DNA of 64,000 bases from Pseudomonas cannabina (GTDB taxonomy: Bacteria > Pseudomonadota > Gammaproteobacteria > Pseudomonadales > Pseudomonadaceae): contig NZ_FNKU01000001.1 of assembly GCF_900100365.1 (NCBI RefSeq), forward strand, positions 3,596,001 to 3,660,000, given 5' to 3'. The notes under the pieces are model-generated. The model saw only the letters and a program-made list of their open reading frames with translations. It had not been told where the DNA came from and did not search any database. Of this stretch, positions 11,701-28,097 are shown piece after piece; within the stretch, counting starts at the first letter, position 1, and every line of letters begins with the position of its first letter. The translations under genes and the position numbers were made by a program.

Positions 11701-13614
11701 TTAATGCTCAGCGGCAGGACCGCCGATTGGCGTTTCCGGACGAGGGTCAGGCGTGATCGGCGTACCGTTGGTACCCGAACCACCGCCCCAGTCGCGCGGC
11801 TCACGTGGCGGACGTCCCGTCATGATGTCGTCGATCTGATCGGCATCGATGGTCTCGTACTTCATCAGTGCATCGGCCATCGCTTCAAGCTTGTCACGGT
11901 TGTCCGTCAGCAGTTGCTTGGCGGTACCGTAGCAGTGATCGATGATGCTACGCACTTCAGAGTCGATAAGCTTGGCGGTATCACCAGAAACACTGGAGTT
12001 CTGACTGCCGCCGCGACCCAGATAGCCCGCATCTTCGTCTTCGGAGTACATCAACGGGCCAAGCTTTTCAGACAAGCCCCATTTGGTCACCATGTTCCGG
12101 GCGATCTGACTGGCACGCATGATGTCGTTGGACGCACCTGTCGTGACACAATCAAAGCCCAGCGTCATTTCTTCAGCGATACGACCGCCGTACAGCGAGC
12201 AGATCTGGCTGATCAGCGCCCGCTTGGACAGGCTGTAACGATCTTCTTCCGGCAGGAACATGGTCACACCCAAGGCACGGCCACGAGGAATGATCGACAC
12301 CTTGTAGACCGGATCGTGCTCAGGCACCAAGCGACCGACGATGGCGTGACCCGCCTCGTGGTAAGCCGTGTTGCGTTTTTCTTTGTCGGACATGACCATC
12401 GATTTGCGCTCGGCACCCATCATGATCTTGTCTTTGGCCAGTTCGAATTCTTTCATCTCGACAACACGCTTGCCGGAGCGAGCAGCGAACAGCGACGCTT
12501 CGTTGACCAGATTGGCCAGATCAGCACCGGAGAAACCCGGCGTACCGCGAGCAATAACGCCTGGATTGACGTCTTCGCCCATTGGCACTTTGCGCATGTG
12601 AACCTTGAGAATCTGCTCACGACCACGGATGTCCGGCAGACCTACTACCACCTGACGGTCGAAACGACCCGGGCGCAGCAACGCAGGGTCCAGAACGTCC
12701 GGACGGTTGGTCGCAGCGATGACGATGATGCCGTCATTCATTTCGAAGCCATCCATCTCAACCAGCAACTGGTTGAGAGTCTGCTCACGCTCATCGTGAC
12801 CACCGCCCATGCCAGCGCCGCGATGGCGACCGACCGCATCGATTTCGTCGATGAAGATGATGCACGGCGCGTGCTTTTTGGCCTGTTCGAACATGTCACG
12901 GACGCGGCTCGCACCGACACCCACGAACATCTCGACGAAATCGGAACCGGAGATGGTGAAGAACGGCACTTTCGCTTCGCCGGCAATGGCTTTGGCAATC
13001 AGCGTCTTGCCCGTACCCGGTGGGCCGACCATCAACACGCCGCGAGGAATCCGGCCACCCAGGCGCTGGAACTTGCCCGGATCGCGCAGGAACTCGACCA
13101 GTTCGCCCACTTCTTCCTTGGCCTCGTCACACCCGGCAACGTCTGCCAGGGTCGTCTTGACCTGATCTTCGGACAGCAGACGCGCCTTGCTCTTGCCAAA
13201 GCTCATCGGGCCGCCTTTGCCGCCCGCCCCGCCCTGCATTTGACGCATGAAGAACATGAAGACAGCGATGATCACCAGAATCGGGAAGCTGGCCACCAGC
13301 AACTGGGTCCAGATGCTCTGCTGCTCAGGCTGCTTGCCTTCGATCACGACGTTGTTGCTGACCAGATCGCCGATCAGACCGTTGTCCGGGATGTTCGGGC
13401 GGATGGTCTTGAAGGTGTCGCCGTCGCTGCGCTTGCCCGTGATGACATAGCCGTCAACAGAAACCTTCTCGACCTTGCCATCCTTCACTTGCTGGATGAA
13501 CTCGGAATAGTTGAGGTTCTGCGGCTCGTTCGGGCTGGAGAAGTTGTTCATCACCGTCACCAGGACAGCCGCGATGATCAACCACAGGATCAAATTCTTT
13601 GCCATATCGTTCAA
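11701..13614 (-). CDS. ftsH: ATP-dependent zinc metalloprotease FtsH
   Basis: FtsH is the inner-membrane AAA protease that degrades unassembled membrane proteins and regulators such as sigma-32 and LpxC. The 637-residue form has two membrane helices (about 8-25 and 107-127) around a periplasmic region, Walker A GPPGTGKT near 196, Walker [10 protein letters not shown], the second region of homology, and the zinc site HEAGH near 418-422. Two starts are possible: TTG at 13614, seven bases after AGAGGG, and ATG at 13605 (MAKNLILW), which has no well-placed ribosome site. I give the TTG start. Confidence 0.95.
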   Translation of the reverse strand: MNDMAKNLILWLIIAAVLVTVMNNFSSPNEPQNLNYSEFIQQVKDGKVEKVSVDGYVITGKRSDGDTFKTIRPNIPDNGLIGDLVSNNVVIEGKQPEQQSIWTQLLVASFPILVIIAVFMFFMRQMQGGAGGKGGPMSFGKSKARLLSEDQVKTTLADVAGCDEAKEEVGELVEFLRDPGKFQRLGGRIPRGVLMVGPPGTGKTLIAKAIAGEAKVPFFTISGSDFVEMFVGVGASRVRDMFEQAKKHAPCIIFIDEIDAVGRHRGAGMGGGHDEREQTLNQLLVEMDGFEMNDGIIVIAATNRPDVLDPALLRPGRFDRQVVVGLPDIRGREQILKVHMRKVPMGEDVNPGVIARGTPGFSGADLANLVNEASLFAARSGKRVVEMKEFELAKDKIMMGAERKSMVMSDKEKRNTAYHEAGHAIVGRLVPEHDPVYKVSIIPRGRALGVTMFLPEEDRYSLSKRALISQICSLYGGRIAEEMTLGFDCVTTGASNDIMRASQIARNMVTKWGLSEKLGPLMYSEDEDAGYLGRGGSQNSSVSGDTAKLIDSEVRSIIDHCYGTAKQLLTDNRDKLEAMADALMKYETIDADQIDDIMTGRPPREPRDWGGGSGTNGTPITPDPRPETPIGGPAAEH

Positions 13615-13798
13615 TTAGCTACCCTCTGAAGCAAGCTCCACGCAGCAAGCGTGCCTCGCATGATATTCACCGGCCTAACTTACTACAGAACCTACAGATG
13701 CGGCAGACACCGTCTGTAACCCTTTGTGAAACTTTGACACCATAATGTTCGTTCATGCTGCATCGGCAACGCTATTTGAAAAAAGCTATCGCGCCTTA

Positions 13799-14449
13799 TC
13801 AAAAACGCTCGATGCTGGCCGCACCATCGATTCCGCGAAAGCCACGCGCCAGCAGGTATTGCTCACGCGAACGGTCGCGCGACGACGAAGGCTTGCGCAT
13901 CTGCACCTTGTCGAACAGCTTGCGAATATCCTTGTGGTAGACATCGAAGCCTTCACCCTGGAAGACCTTGATCAGAAAATCGCCACCGGGACGCAGTACC
14001 CGACCGGCAAGATCGAGCGCCAATTCACAGAGAAACATTGCACGCGGCATGTCTACAGCGCTCAATCCACTCATATTGGGGGCCATATCGGAAATCACAA
14101 GGTCTACCTGCGTATTACCGACCGCTTCCAGGATCTGCTCCAGAATGGCATCTTCGGTGAAATCGCCTTGAATAAAGGTTACGTCAGGGATGCTGTCCAT
14201 CTCGAGGATGTCAGAAGCAATCAAACGCCCTTGCCCGCCAATCAGACGACTGGTCACCTGCGACCAGCCGCCTGGCGCGGCGCCAAGGTCGATCACGGTC
14301 ATGCCCGGACGGATAATCTTGTCCTTCTCCTGAATCTCGAGAAGCTTGTAGCTGGCACGTGAACGGTAGCCGTCCTTCTGTGCCATTTTGACGTACTTGT
14401 CGTCGAAGTGTTCTTTGAGCCAGTTATGGCTTGTCTTGGAACGGGCCAC
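13799..14449 (-). CDS. rlmE: 23S rRNA 2'-O-ribose U2552 methyltransferase
   Basis: RlmE (FtsJ/RrmJ) methylates U2552 in the 23S A-loop, a late step in 50S assembly. The product has the SAM-binding motif [12 protein letters not shown], the SDMAPN motif and the [10 protein letters not shown] motif that supply the K-D-K-E catalytic residues. I use the GTG at 14449 (216 residues), preceded by TGAGGTG; a TTG twelve bases upstream would put this ribosome site inside the gene. It is divergent from yhbY and upstream of ftsH. Confidence 0.94.
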   Translation of the reverse strand: MARSKTSHNWLKEHFDDKYVKMAQKDGYRSRASYKLLEIQEKDKIIRPGMTVIDLGAAPGGWSQVTSRLIGGQGRLIASDILEMDSIPDVTFIQGDFTEDAILEQILEAVGNTQVDLVISDMAPNMSGLSAVDMPRAMFLCELALDLAGRVLRPGGDFLIKVFQGEGFDVYHKDIRKLFDKVQMRKPSSSRDRSREQYLLARGFRGIDGAASIERF

Positions 14450-14553
14450 AGGGCACCTCAAAAATAAACGAGTCGTGATTAACTGGGCGGTCCCGGACTC
14501 GCTCGGGTAAACTGGCCGCCGCTTTTTAAAAGATCAGACGCAGAGGTCAGATT

Positions 14554-14865
14554 ATGCCGCTCACTCCAGAGCAGAAGAAACAGTACAAGTCCATTGGCCA
14601 CCATCTGAAACCGGTATTGATCGTGGCGGACAATGGTTTGACTGAAGGTGTGCTTGCAGAACTTGAACGCGCATTGAGCGATCACGAGCTGATCAAGATC
14701 AAACTCAACATCCTCGACCGCGAAAGCCGTCTGGGTGCCGTTGCAGAATTGTGCAAGGCTGGCTCAGCCGACCTTGTACAGGTCATCGGCAAAATGGCGT
14801 TGATCTATCGCAAGAACCCAAAGGTAAACAAGCAACTGTCCAACGTCCACCGCGCACACGGATAA
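14554..14865 (+). CDS. yhbY: YhbY-family ribosome assembly RNA-binding protein
   Basis: The 103-residue protein is a single CRM domain, which binds pre-50S particles in E. coli. The motif LKPVLIVADNGL, followed by VLAELERALSDHELIKIKL, is typical. It is transcribed on plus, divergent from rlmE with about 100 bases between starts, an arrangement conserved in Pseudomonas. An AGAGG ribosome site precedes the start. A hairpin (CAGGGC/GCCCTG, 14875-14898) lies just downstream. Confidence 0.94.
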   Translation: MPLTPEQKKQYKSIGHHLKPVLIVADNGLTEGVLAELERALSDHELIKIKLNILDRESRLGAVAELCKAGSADLVQVIGKMALIYRKNPKVNKQLSNVHRAHG

Positions 14866-14919
14866 AATACACGCCAGGGCCGCTTCGTGCGTGCCCTGAC
14901 GCGTTTTACCGCTGAAAGC

Positions 14920-14935
14920 GCCCGCCGAAGCGGGC
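14920..14935 (-). terminator. Hairpin after greA
   Basis: The stem GCCCGC/GCGGGC with a CGAA/TTCG loop lies seven bases beyond the greA stop codon; on the minus strand it is followed by GCTTTC. It can act for convergent greA and yhbY transcripts, though the T-run is poor. Confidence 0.55.
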
Positions 14936-14942
14936 ACTCGCA

Positions 14943-15415
14943 TCAGATATGACGCACTTCGATGATTTCGTATTCGATGACGCCACTCGGCGTTTTCACC
15001 ACAACGACGTCACCTTCTTCCTTGGCAATCAAGGCGCGAGCAATGGGCGAGCCCACTGAAATCTTGCCCTTCTTGATATCCGCCTCGTCCTCCCCCACGA
15101 TCTGATAGGTCACGCGCTCATCGGTTTCGACGTTGGCGATCTCGACCGTTGTACCGAAAATCACCTTTCCGGTCGGCTCGATGGTGGTGACATCGATCAC
15201 CACGGCGTTCTGCATACGGCCTTCGATATCACGAATACGCGCTTCGACCATGCCCTGCTGCTCGCGGGCAGCATGGTATTCGGCGTTTTCCTTGAGGTCG
15301 CCCAGCTCGCGCGCGGTACCGATGTCCTGGCTCAACTTGGGACGCACGACCTTGGTCAGGTGTGCCAGTTCTTCTTCCAGGGCACGAGCGCCCTGGACTG
15401 TCATAGGGTATTTGA

Positions 15416-15419
<4 letters not shown>
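14943..15419 (-). CDS. greA: Transcription elongation factor GreA
   Basis: GreA rescues backtracked RNA polymerase by stimulating transcript cleavage. The 158-residue product has the N-terminal coiled coil with the acidic tip ([16 protein letters not shown]) and the FKBP-like C-terminal domain ([16 protein letters not shown]). Its ATG overlaps the carB TGA by four bases (ATGA), so it is translationally coupled to carAB. Confidence 0.98.
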
Positions 15420-18637
<3,218 letters not shown>

Positions 18638-18774
18638 GGGTGGTCACTCAAATCCGCAGGTTCAGTCGGCAAGCCGTCTTGAACGTTTATCTGAGGTGGC
18701 CTGGGCGGCAGCGACCGGACACTGGGTCCGGGGCCGCCCTGGGCACCTGCGTATTACAGTCTCAAGGCAACCGG

Positions 18775-19911
18775 TCAGCGGCGCTTGGCCATGGCGTCGA
18801 TAAAGCGATCGAACAGAGGCGAAACATCGTTCGGGCCCGGGCTCGCCTCAGGGTGACCCTGGAAGCTGAACGCGCTCTTGTCGGTCAGCTCGATACCCTG
18901 CAGGGTGCCGTCGAACAGCGACTTGTGGATGGCGCGGACGTTGCCCGGCAGAGTCGCTTCGTCCACCGCAAAACCGTGGTTCTGGCTGGTGATCATGACG
19001 ACGCCGGTGTCCAGATCCTGAACGGGGTGGTTTGCGCCATGGTGACCATGACCCATTTTCACGGTCTTGGCCCCCGCAGCCAGCGCGAGGAGTTGGTGAC
19101 CGAGGCAGATGCCGAACACCGGCACTTCGGTTTCCAGCACCTCCTTGATCGCCTTGATGGCGTAGTCGCACGGCTCTGGGTCGCCTGGGCCGTTGGACAG
19201 GAAAACGCCATCCGGCTTGTAGGCAAGCACCTCATTGGCAGGCGTTTGCGCAGGCACGACAGTCACTCGGCATCCGCGCTCGACCAGCATGCGCAGGATG
19301 TTGACTTTGACGCCGTAGTCGTAAGCAACAACGTGATACGGCAGCTCGGACGCGGCAATTTCAGGATGGCTGTCGGTCTTCAGGTTCCACACGCTGTGGC
19401 GCCACTCGTAAGTGTCTTTGGTGCTGACTTCCTTGGCCAGGTCCATGCCCTTGAGGCCCGGAAAGCCGCGAGCAGCGGCAATGGCTGCCTCTTCGGAAAT
19501 GTTGTCGCCGGCCATGATGCAGCCGTTCTGGGCGCCTTTCTCACGCAGGATGCGGGTCAGGCGACGCGTGTCGATGCCGGCAATGGCAACGACGTTGTTG
19601 GCTTTCAGGTAATCACCGAGGGACAGCTTGTTACGCCAGTTGCTGGCGACCAGTGGCAGGTCACGAATGACCAGGCCGGCGGACCAGACGCGATCAGACT
19701 CGGCGTCTTCAGGCGTAGTACCGGTGTTGCCGATATGCGGGTAAGTCAGAGTAACGATCTGCTGGGCGTAGGAAGGATCGGTAAGAATTTCCTGATAGCC
19801 TGTCATTGCGGTGTTGAACACCACCTCACCAACGGTCTGACCGTCGGCTCCAATGGCTTCGCCGCGAAAAATGCTGCCATCAGCAAGGGCGAGTATGGCT
19901 GGCTTAGTCAA
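18775..19911 (-). CDS. carA: Carbamoyl-phosphate synthase small subunit
   Basis: CarA is the glutaminase subunit that feeds ammonia to CarB. The 378-residue protein has the N-terminal CPSase domain and a class I glutamine amidotransferase domain with the nucleophile in FGICLGHQ (Cys near 269) and the His-Glu pair in GHPEASPGP. It follows dapB after a gap that contains a hairpin with a T-run. Confidence 0.98.
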   Translation of the reverse strand: MTKPAILALADGSIFRGEAIGADGQTVGEVVFNTAMTGYQEILTDPSYAQQIVTLTYPHIGNTGTTPEDAESDRVWSAGLVIRDLPLVASNWRNKLSLGDYLKANNVVAIAGIDTRRLTRILREKGAQNGCIMAGDNISEEAAIAAARGFPGLKGMDLAKEVSTKDTYEWRHSVWNLKTDSHPEIAASELPYHVVAYDYGVKVNILRMLVERGCRVTVVPAQTPANEVLAYKPDGVFLSNGPGDPEPCDYAIKAIKEVLETEVPVFGICLGHQLLALAAGAKTVKMGHGHHGANHPVQDLDTGVVMITSQNHGFAVDEATLPGNVRAIHKSLFDGTLQGIELTDKSAFSFQGHPEASPGPNDVSPLFDRFIDAMAKRR

Positions 19912-19955
19912 GAAGACCTCCCGTAAATAAAACCTGAAAGGGCGATCGCAGGCTG

Positions 19956-19993
19956 CAAAAAAGCGGAATGACGTAGTTACGTCACCCCGCTTT
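19956..19993 (-). terminator. Terminator between dapB and carA
   Basis: On the minus strand a long stem (AAGCGG/CCGCTT outer arms at 19961-19966 and 19987-19992; GACGTA/TACGTC inner arms) is followed by TTTTTTGC. It lies between the dapB stop and the carA start, so it can end dapB transcription or act as a carA leader attenuator. I saw no leader peptide that would favour attenuation. Confidence 0.75.
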
Positions 19994-20127
19994 CTTATGG
20001 AATCATCTGCGCGCTTTTAGTGGACACACTAAAGCTGTAGCTTACAGAAAAGGCCCATTTTGGTCTACCACCAATGAGCCTGAAAAGCGGGAAAATGCGA
20101 CACGGCCTTGAAAGGCCCTGCACAAGA

Positions 20128-20952
<825 letters not shown>

Positions 20953-22092
20953 TTACAGATCGCCGAAGAAACGCTTCACACCCTCGAACCAGCCGCTGGC
21001 CTTGGGAGAGTGAGATTCGTCGTCTTCAAGCGATGTGCGGAACTCTTCAAGCAGTTCACGTTGACGCTTGCTCAGGTTGACCGGCGTCTCGACCGCAACG
21101 CGGCACATCAAGTCGCCCGCACCACCGCCACGCACCGGAGCCACGCCCTTGCCACGCAAGCGGAACTGCTTGCCGGTCTGGGTGCCCTCTGGAATTTTCA
21201 GCTTGACGCGACCATCGAGCGTCGGCACTTCAAGCTCGCCGCCCAGCGCTGCATCGGTAAAGCTGATCGGCACTTCGCAATAAAGGTGCTTGCCGTCGCG
21301 CTGAAAGATGGCGTGTTCACGGACACTGATCACGACATACAGATCGCCGGTCGGCCCGCCCTGCACACCCGCCTCACCTTCGCCCGACAGGCGAATGCGA
21401 TCGCCGGTATCAACACCTGGCGGCACTTTGACGGCGTGCGTCTTGTACTCTTCGACACGGCCTTCGCCATGGCACGAATCGCACGGATCGGAAATGATCT
21501 TGCCCTGACCATGGCAACGCGGGCAGGTTTGCTGCACAGAGAAGAAACCCTGCTGCATACGCACCTGACCGATACCGCCACACGTCGGGCACGTCACCGG
21601 AGACGAGCCTTTCTTGGCGCCACTGCCGTCGCAAGGTTTGCAGTTGACCAGCGTCGGAACACGGATATTCACGGATGTGCCGCGAACCGCTTCTTCCAGA
21701 TTCAGCTCCAGCGTGTAGCGCAGATCGCTGCCGCGCTGAGCGCCGCCACGACCACCGCCACCACCGCGGCCACCACCGAAGAAGTCGCTGAATACGTCAC
21801 CGAAGATATCGGAGAAGTTGGCGCCACCGGCACCGCCGCCAAAACCACCGCCGCCACCCATGCTCGGGTCGACACCGGCGTGGCCGTACTGGTCGTAAGC
21901 AGCGCGTTTGCTGGCGTCGGACAGTACTTCGTAGGCCTCATTGGCCTCTTTGAACAACCCTTCAGACTCTTTGTCATCAGGGTTACGGTCGGGGTGATGC
22001 TTCATCGCCAGACGACGGTAGGCCTTTTTCAGGTCCGCCTCGCTGGAGCCTCGCTCCACGCCCAATACTTCGTAGTAATCACGCTTAGCCAT
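20953..22092 (-). CDS. dnaJ: Chaperone protein DnaJ
   Basis: DnaJ is the Hsp40 co-chaperone that delivers substrates to DnaK and stimulates its ATPase. The 379-residue protein has the J domain with HPD (about 33-35, MKHHPDRNP), a Gly/Phe-rich linker, four zinc-binding repeats ([32 protein letters not shown]) and the C-terminal substrate-binding domains. It follows dnaK with a gap of 325 bases. Confidence 0.98.
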   Translation of the reverse strand: MAKRDYYEVLGVERGSSEADLKKAYRRLAMKHHPDRNPDDKESEGLFKEANEAYEVLSDASKRAAYDQYGHAGVDPSMGGGGGFGGGAGGANFSDIFGDVFSDFFGGGRGGGGGRGGAQRGSDLRYTLELNLEEAVRGTSVNIRVPTLVNCKPCDGSGAKKGSSPVTCPTCGGIGQVRMQQGFFSVQQTCPRCHGQGKIISDPCDSCHGEGRVEEYKTHAVKVPPGVDTGDRIRLSGEGEAGVQGGPTGDLYVVISVREHAIFQRDGKHLYCEVPISFTDAALGGELEVPTLDGRVKLKIPEGTQTGKQFRLRGKGVAPVRGGGAGDLMCRVAVETPVNLSKRQRELLEEFRTSLEDDESHSPKASGWFEGVKRFFGDL

Positions 22093-22417
22093 AATTCTTC
22101 CGCACTCTTGAGGACGTTCGGCGCACTCTCCTGAGCCTTGCCAAACTCGTTGAGCCCCCTACAGGCCCGGACCCAACTCACGTCGATTCAACGATCCTGG
22201 TCTTCGTTCAACAGCCAGATCTGACTGACCGAGAAAGCGGCAGAATGATTCGCCACGCAGGAGCGTCGCGATCTTGCCACGTGGCTTGCGGAGCAAATCC
22301 GCACGCCGGAATTTTTGCTTGTTCCAGACACGCCAACGCGGGAGCAAGCTCCCGCGCGGCGACATCCTACCAGCCACCGCTCTAAAGAGGTCAACCGGCT
22401 TTCAAGTGAGCCTGCGC
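22093..22417. other. dnaK-dnaJ intergenic region with a perfect hairpin
   Basis: This 325-base gap has no convincing gene; short frames seen in it lack conserved features and ribosome sites. It holds a perfect eight-base hairpin, CGCGGGAG/CTCCCGCG, at 22336-22355 that resembles the core of Pseudomonas REP sequences (GGGAGC...GCTCCC). It may set the dnaK:dnaJ transcript ratio by stabilising or ending the upstream mRNA. Confidence 0.5.
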
Positions 22418-24337
<1,920 letters not shown>

Positions 24338-24423
24338 CTTGACTCTCCCGAAACTTGCAAAATTTGAATGTGGTTGCCGCACGTGCATTTACAACGTGCG
24401 GTAGCTCTTAAACGCTTGACCTT

Positions 24424-24452
24424 TAAATGGGGGCCTCACAGCTTATTTCAAG
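24424..24452 (-). promoter_or_regulatory. Sigma-32 type promoter for dnaK
   Basis: On the minus strand CTTGAA (24452-24447) and CCCCATTTA (24432-24424) are separated by 14 bases, matching the heat-shock consensus CTTGAA-N(11-16)-CCCCATNT in full. The -35 box contains the grpE TGA stop codon. Confidence 0.8.
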
Positions 24453-25011
24453 CCTGCTCGTCAATTGACGGCGTTGCAGGCGATGGTGCCTTGCTGACCA
24501 CGACCATGGCCGGGCGCAACAGACGACCATTGAGCTGATAACCCTTCTGAAACACCTTGAGCACCGTGTTGGGCTCTACATCTGCACTTTCCTGCATGGC
24601 CATTGCCTGGTGCTGATCGGCACTGAACGGCTGACCATGCGGATCAATGGCTTCGAGCTGATAACGCTTGAGGGTGTCCTGGAACATCTTCAAGGTCAGT
24701 TCGATGCCTTCGCGCATCGGGCGAATGCTCTCGTCGTCCGGATTGGACAGATCGAGCCCTCGCTCCAGACTGTCGATGATCGGCAACAGATCACCGGCAA
24801 ATTTTTCCAGCGCAAACTTGTGAGCCTTTTCAACATCCTGTTCTGCGCGGCGGCGGACATTCTGCAGATCCGCAGCCACTCGAAGGGATTGGTCCTGCGC
24901 GGCAGCCAGTTGCTCTTCGAGCACCTGCACGCGGGTTGTCAATTCTTCACCCGTACCTGCCTCGGCAGCCTGATCCTGAGCCTGCGCATCCAGATTCTGT
25001 TCGTCAGCCAT
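24448..25011 (-). CDS. grpE: Nucleotide exchange factor GrpE
   Basis: GrpE releases ADP from DnaK and acts as a thermosensor. The 187-residue protein has an acidic/Gln-rich N terminus, a long dimerising helix ([25 protein letters not shown]) and the C-terminal beta domain with the conserved [21 protein letters not shown]. Only short parts are quoted. It is the first gene of the grpE-dnaK-dnaJ series and has its own sigma-32-like promoter. Confidence 0.97.
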   Translation of the reverse strand: MADEQNLDAQAQDQAAEAGTGEELTTRVQVLEEQLAAAQDQSLRVAADLQNVRRRAEQDVEKAHKFALEKFAGDLLPIIDSLERGLDLSNPDDESIRPMREGIELTLKMFQDTLKRYQLEAIDPHGQPFSADQHQAMAMQESADVEPNTVLKVFQKGYQLNGRLLRPAMVVVSKAPSPATPSIDEQA

Positions 25012-25063
25012 ATGTGTTCTCCTCTAAAAACGTCCGCGATCCCGACTCGCGCTTCTGCCCACC

Positions 25064-25095
25064 TATATGGGAGCGGATTTTTCCGGTTCAAGGGG
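25064..25095 (-). promoter_or_regulatory. Sigma-32 type promoter for grpE
   Basis: On the minus strand CCCTTGAA and TCCCATATA are separated by about 14 bases, one mismatch from the -10 heat-shock consensus. It lies about 55 bases upstream of the grpE start. Confidence 0.75.
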
Positions 25096-25242
25096 CTCAT
25101 GTGATCGAGATACGCATTCCCTGACAAAAAATCCGGATTCGAGCCATGAAGAAACTCGCACTCCGCTACGAGAGCGACTAAAAAACAGTCAGGACCAACC
25201 AAAACGAGCTAAGGCAGGGCATTGTCAGCAGCAAATAAAACA

Positions 25243-25258
25243 CTGTATAAATAACCAG
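25243..25258 (+). promoter_or_regulatory. LexA (SOS) box upstream of recN
   Basis: CTGTATAAATAACCAG has the CTG-N10-CAG core of LexA boxes with an AT-rich centre. It lies 24 bases before the recN start and overlaps a TATAAATA -10-like element, as expected for repression by LexA. Confidence 0.8.
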
Positions 25259-25281
25259 ACAATCAGCCCGGGAGCCGCTCA

Positions 25282-26955
25282 ATGCTGGTGCACCTTTCCG
25301 TACATAACTACGCCATCGTCGAACACCTTGATCTTGAACTGGATCGGGGCATGAGCGTCATCACCGGCGAAACCGGCGCTGGCAAGTCGATCATGCTCGA
25401 CGCTCTGGGGCTGACACTCGGCGACCGGGCCGACAGCGGCGTGGTCAGGCCGGGGGCTGACAAGGCGGATATCCTCGCCACCTTCGATCTGGGCGATATT
25501 CCCGAGGCCGAGGCCTGGCTGAAAGAGCGCGACCTGGACAATGACGGCCCGTGCATTCTGCGCCGCGTGATCACCGCCGAAGGTCGTTCGCGCTCTTACA
25601 TCAACGGCTCGCCCTGCCCCCAGGGTGATCTGAAAGCACTGGGCGAATTGCTCATTGATATCCACAGCCAGCATGAACACCAGTCGCTGCTCAAGACCGA
25701 TACCCACCGACGCCTGCTGGACGAATACGCGGGCGCGACCGACCTCGCGCGACAAGTGCACCTCGCCGCCCAGCGCTGGCGTCAGACGCGGCAAGAGCTG
25801 GAGCGCCTGTCCAACTCCGGCGACGAGCAGCGTGCACGCCATCAGTTGCTCAGCTACCAGCTCGAAGAACTGGAAAGCCTGAGCCTGGGCGAGAACGAGC
25901 TGGAGCAGCTCGAGCAGGAACACAAGGACCTGACCAATGCCGAAAGCCTGCTGAGCATTTGCCGCCAGGTCGTCGAGCAATGCAGCGAAAGTGATTCCGG
26001 CAATGTACTCAACGCCCTGACCGCCAGCCTGCACCGTCTCGGCAGCGTCGATCATTCGCCCTCCGCGCTGAGCGAAGCCACAGACCTGCTGTCCAGTGCG
26101 CAGATTCAGGTAGAAGAAGCGGTCGGTGAGCTGAACCGCTTTCTGGACCACTTCAATGCCGACCCGGCGAGGCTGCAGCAGCTCGAAGAACGGCTGGACG
26201 CCATCTACACCCTGGCGCGCAAGCATCGTATTCAGCCGGGCGAAGTGGCGACCCTGCAACAAAAGCTGCTGGATGAAATCGAGACGCTGAACGCCAACGA
26301 CGAATCCATCGAGCGTTTACAGCACGAGGTTCAGGCATTCGCGCGCCACTATCAGGAAAAGGCCCGTGAACTGAGCGACCTGCGCAGTGCATCGGCCACC
26401 AGACTGGCCAGCGCCGTCGAACAGGAAATCCATCGCTTGGGCATGCCGGGCGGACGCTTCCAGATCGAGCTGAAACCCAACGCGAGCGCCGACCCCCTTC
26501 CTCATGGCCTGGAACAGGTAGAACTGCTGGTCAGCGCGAACCCCGGGCAGCCCTTGAAAGCACTGGCGAAAGTTGCATCGGGCGGCGAACTGTCGCGCAT
26601 CAGCCTGGCGATTCAGGTCATCACTGCCCAGACGTCACGCGTGCCAACCCTGGTATTCGACGAGGTCGACGTGGGCATCGGCGGGCCGACGGCTGAAATT
26701 GTGGGCCAGTTGCTGCGCCGACTGGGCGAGCGCGGCCAGGTCATGACCGTGACGCACTTGCCGCAGGTTGCAGCGCAAGGCCATCAGCACTTGTTCGTGC
26801 ACAAGGTCAGGGATAACGATGCAACCCGCACGGCAGTGTCGAAGCTCACCAAGACCGAGCGCATAGAAGAAGTAGCGCGGATGCTCGGCGGCATCGATCT
26901 GACCAAGGAATCGCTGGCTCACGCCAAAAAAATGGTCGTAACGGCTAAAAGCTGA
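25282..26955 (+). CDS. recN: DNA repair protein RecN
   Basis: RecN is an SMC-like ATPase induced by DNA damage that acts in double-strand break repair. The 557-residue protein has the N-terminal Walker A GETGAGKS (Lys35), a central coiled coil with polar Gln/Glu-rich helices, and the C-terminal signature ASGGELSRISLA and Walker B VFDEVDVGIGG. The start MLVHLSVHNY is standard. An SOS box precedes it and a bidirectional terminator separates it from convergent fur. Confidence 0.98.
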   Translation: MLVHLSVHNYAIVEHLDLELDRGMSVITGETGAGKSIMLDALGLTLGDRADSGVVRPGADKADILATFDLGDIPEAEAWLKERDLDNDGPCILRRVITAEGRSRSYINGSPCPQGDLKALGELLIDIHSQHEHQSLLKTDTHRRLLDEYAGATDLARQVHLAAQRWRQTRQELERLSNSGDEQRARHQLLSYQLEELESLSLGENELEQLEQEHKDLTNAESLLSICRQVVEQCSESDSGNVLNALTASLHRLGSVDHSPSALSEATDLLSSAQIQVEEAVGELNRFLDHFNADPARLQQLEERLDAIYTLARKHRIQPGEVATLQQKLLDEIETLNANDESIERLQHEVQAFARHYQEKARELSDLRSASATRLASAVEQEIHRLGMPGGRFQIELKPNASADPLPHGLEQVELLVSANPGQPLKALAKVASGGELSRISLAIQVITAQTSRVPTLVFDEVDVGIGGPTAEIVGQLLRRLGERGQVMTVTHLPQVAAQGHQHLFVHKVRDNDATRTAVSKLTKTERIEEVARMLGGIDLTKESLAHAKKMVVTAKS

Positions 26956-26969
26956 GCAATAGAAAGCAC

Positions 26970-26995
26970 AAAGGCGACCCCAGGTCGCCTTTGTC
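26970..26995. terminator. Bidirectional terminator between recN and fur
   Basis: A nine-base stem AAAGGCGAC/GTCGCCTTT (26970-26978 and 26984-26992) with a five-base loop lies between the convergent recN and fur genes. Terminal A/T pairs supply short T-runs in both directions. Confidence 0.75.
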
Positions 26996-27003
26996 GCCAA
27001 GTG

Positions 27004-27411
27004 TTACGCCCTTTTGTTACGGACGTAGAGCACCAGATTGTGGTCGACCAGATCAAAGCCGTGTCTTTCGACGATCGCTTTTTGAAGCTTCTCGATTTCT
27101 TCGTCGAAGAATTCGATCACCTCGCCTGATTCCACGTTGACCATGTGGTCGTGGTGGCCGCCATCAGCCAGCTCGAACACAGCATGACCACCATCAAAAT
27201 TGTGGCGAACCACTAATCCAGCGGCTTCAAACTGGGTCAGGACACGGTAGACCGTGGCCAGGCCGACATCCTCGCTAGCCTCCATGAGAGCCTTGTAAAC
27301 ATCCTCGGCACTCATGTGGCGCTGCTCGGCAGAATCGAGCATTTGGAGTATTTTGACCCTAGGCAGAGTCACCTTGAGTCCTGCTTTACGTAGTTCGCTA
27401 TTTTCAACCAT
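27004..27411 (-). CDS. fur: Ferric uptake regulator Fur
   Basis: Fur is the Fe(II)-responsive repressor of iron uptake genes. The product is 135 residues from the ATG at 27411 (MVENSELRKAGLKVT), the standard Pseudomonas start; a frame extending to 27507 crosses the divergent promoter region and is rejected. The winged-helix DNA-binding domain is N-terminal, and metal ligands include HHDH in DGGHHDHMV. The gene is divergent from bamE/omlA, an arrangement described for Pseudomonas. Confidence 0.98.
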   Translation of the reverse strand: MVENSELRKAGLKVTLPRVKILQMLDSAEQRHMSAEDVYKALMEASEDVGLATVYRVLTQFEAAGLVVRHNFDGGHAVFELADGGHHDHMVNVESGEVIEFFDEEIEKLQKAIVERHGFDLVDHNLVLYVRNKRA

Positions 27412-27509
27412 GGTCAGCTTTCTCGCAGACGCTGCTTCGCAGCTTCTCTTAATGCAGGTATGATCGGGGTTTACGTTGTCCCAGCCAAGATAGTGGAAGT
27501 CGCCCACCG

Positions 27510-28031
27510 ATGCAAAACACCAAGCTCTTGCTAACCAGTTTCACCTTCGTGGGACTGCTCGCACTCGCCGGTTGTTCATTCCCCGGGGTTTACAAAATCG
27601 ACATCCAGCAGGGTAATGTCGTCACGCAGGACATGATAGACCAGTTGCGCCCCGGAATGACCCGGCGGCAAGTACGGTTTATCATGGGAAATCCCCTGCT
27701 GACCGACACATTCCATGCCGATCGTTGGGATTACCTGTATAGCCTGCAGCCAGGTGGCGGTGAACGCCAGCAAGAGCGCGTCAGCCTGATATTCAACGGC
27801 AATGACCAGCTCGTCAGCCTGTCCGGTGACTTCATGCCAGGCGTCAGCCGCGACGAAGCCATTCTCGGCAAAGGCACTGACGGCACCGCTCCGGCAGAGG
27901 CTCAGCCTCAGCAGAAGCCAGAAGAGCCCGCCAAACCAGGCTCGCTGCTGGATACTATCCAGAAAGACGTCGACAGCGTCGAGACCGTACCGGTCCCGAC
28001 TCAAGAGCCTCTGGACACCAACACCCGGTAG
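27510..28031 (+). CDS. bamE: Outer-membrane assembly lipoprotein BamE/OmlA
   Basis: BamE (OmlA, SmpA) is a lipoprotein of the BAM complex that folds outer-membrane beta-barrel proteins. The 173-residue precursor has a signal peptide with lipobox LALAGC (Cys22) and the SmpA/OmlA domain with [16 protein letters not shown] and DRWDYLY. A Pro/Gln-rich tail follows (about 130-173), longer than in E. coli. The promoter region is shared with divergent fur. Confidence 0.96.
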   Translation: MQNTKLLLTSFTFVGLLALAGCSFPGVYKIDIQQGNVVTQDMIDQLRPGMTRRQVRFIMGNPLLTDTFHADRWDYLYSLQPGGGERQQERVSLIFNGNDQLVSLSGDFMPGVSRDEAILGKGTDGTAPAEAQPQQKPEEPAKPGSLLDTIQKDVDSVETVPVPTQEPLDTNTR

Positions 28032-28048
28032 TCCTGCAGACGCTCAGC

Positions 28049-28076
28049 AAAAAGCCCGGCACGCCGGGCTTTTTTG
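28049..28076. terminator. Bidirectional terminator between bamE and rnfH
   Basis: The stem AAGCCCGGC/GCCGGGCTT (28052-28060 and 28063-28071) is flanked by AAA and TTTTTT, giving a strong terminator for bamE on plus and a usable one for rnfH on minus. Confidence 0.85.
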
Positions 28077-28097
28077 TGCATGTCATTCAGCCAGTGT

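Noticed and set aside
22159..22394. Short minus-strand frames in the dnaK-dnaJ gap
   Set aside because: No ribosome site, no recognisable sequence; they overlap the REP-like hairpin.
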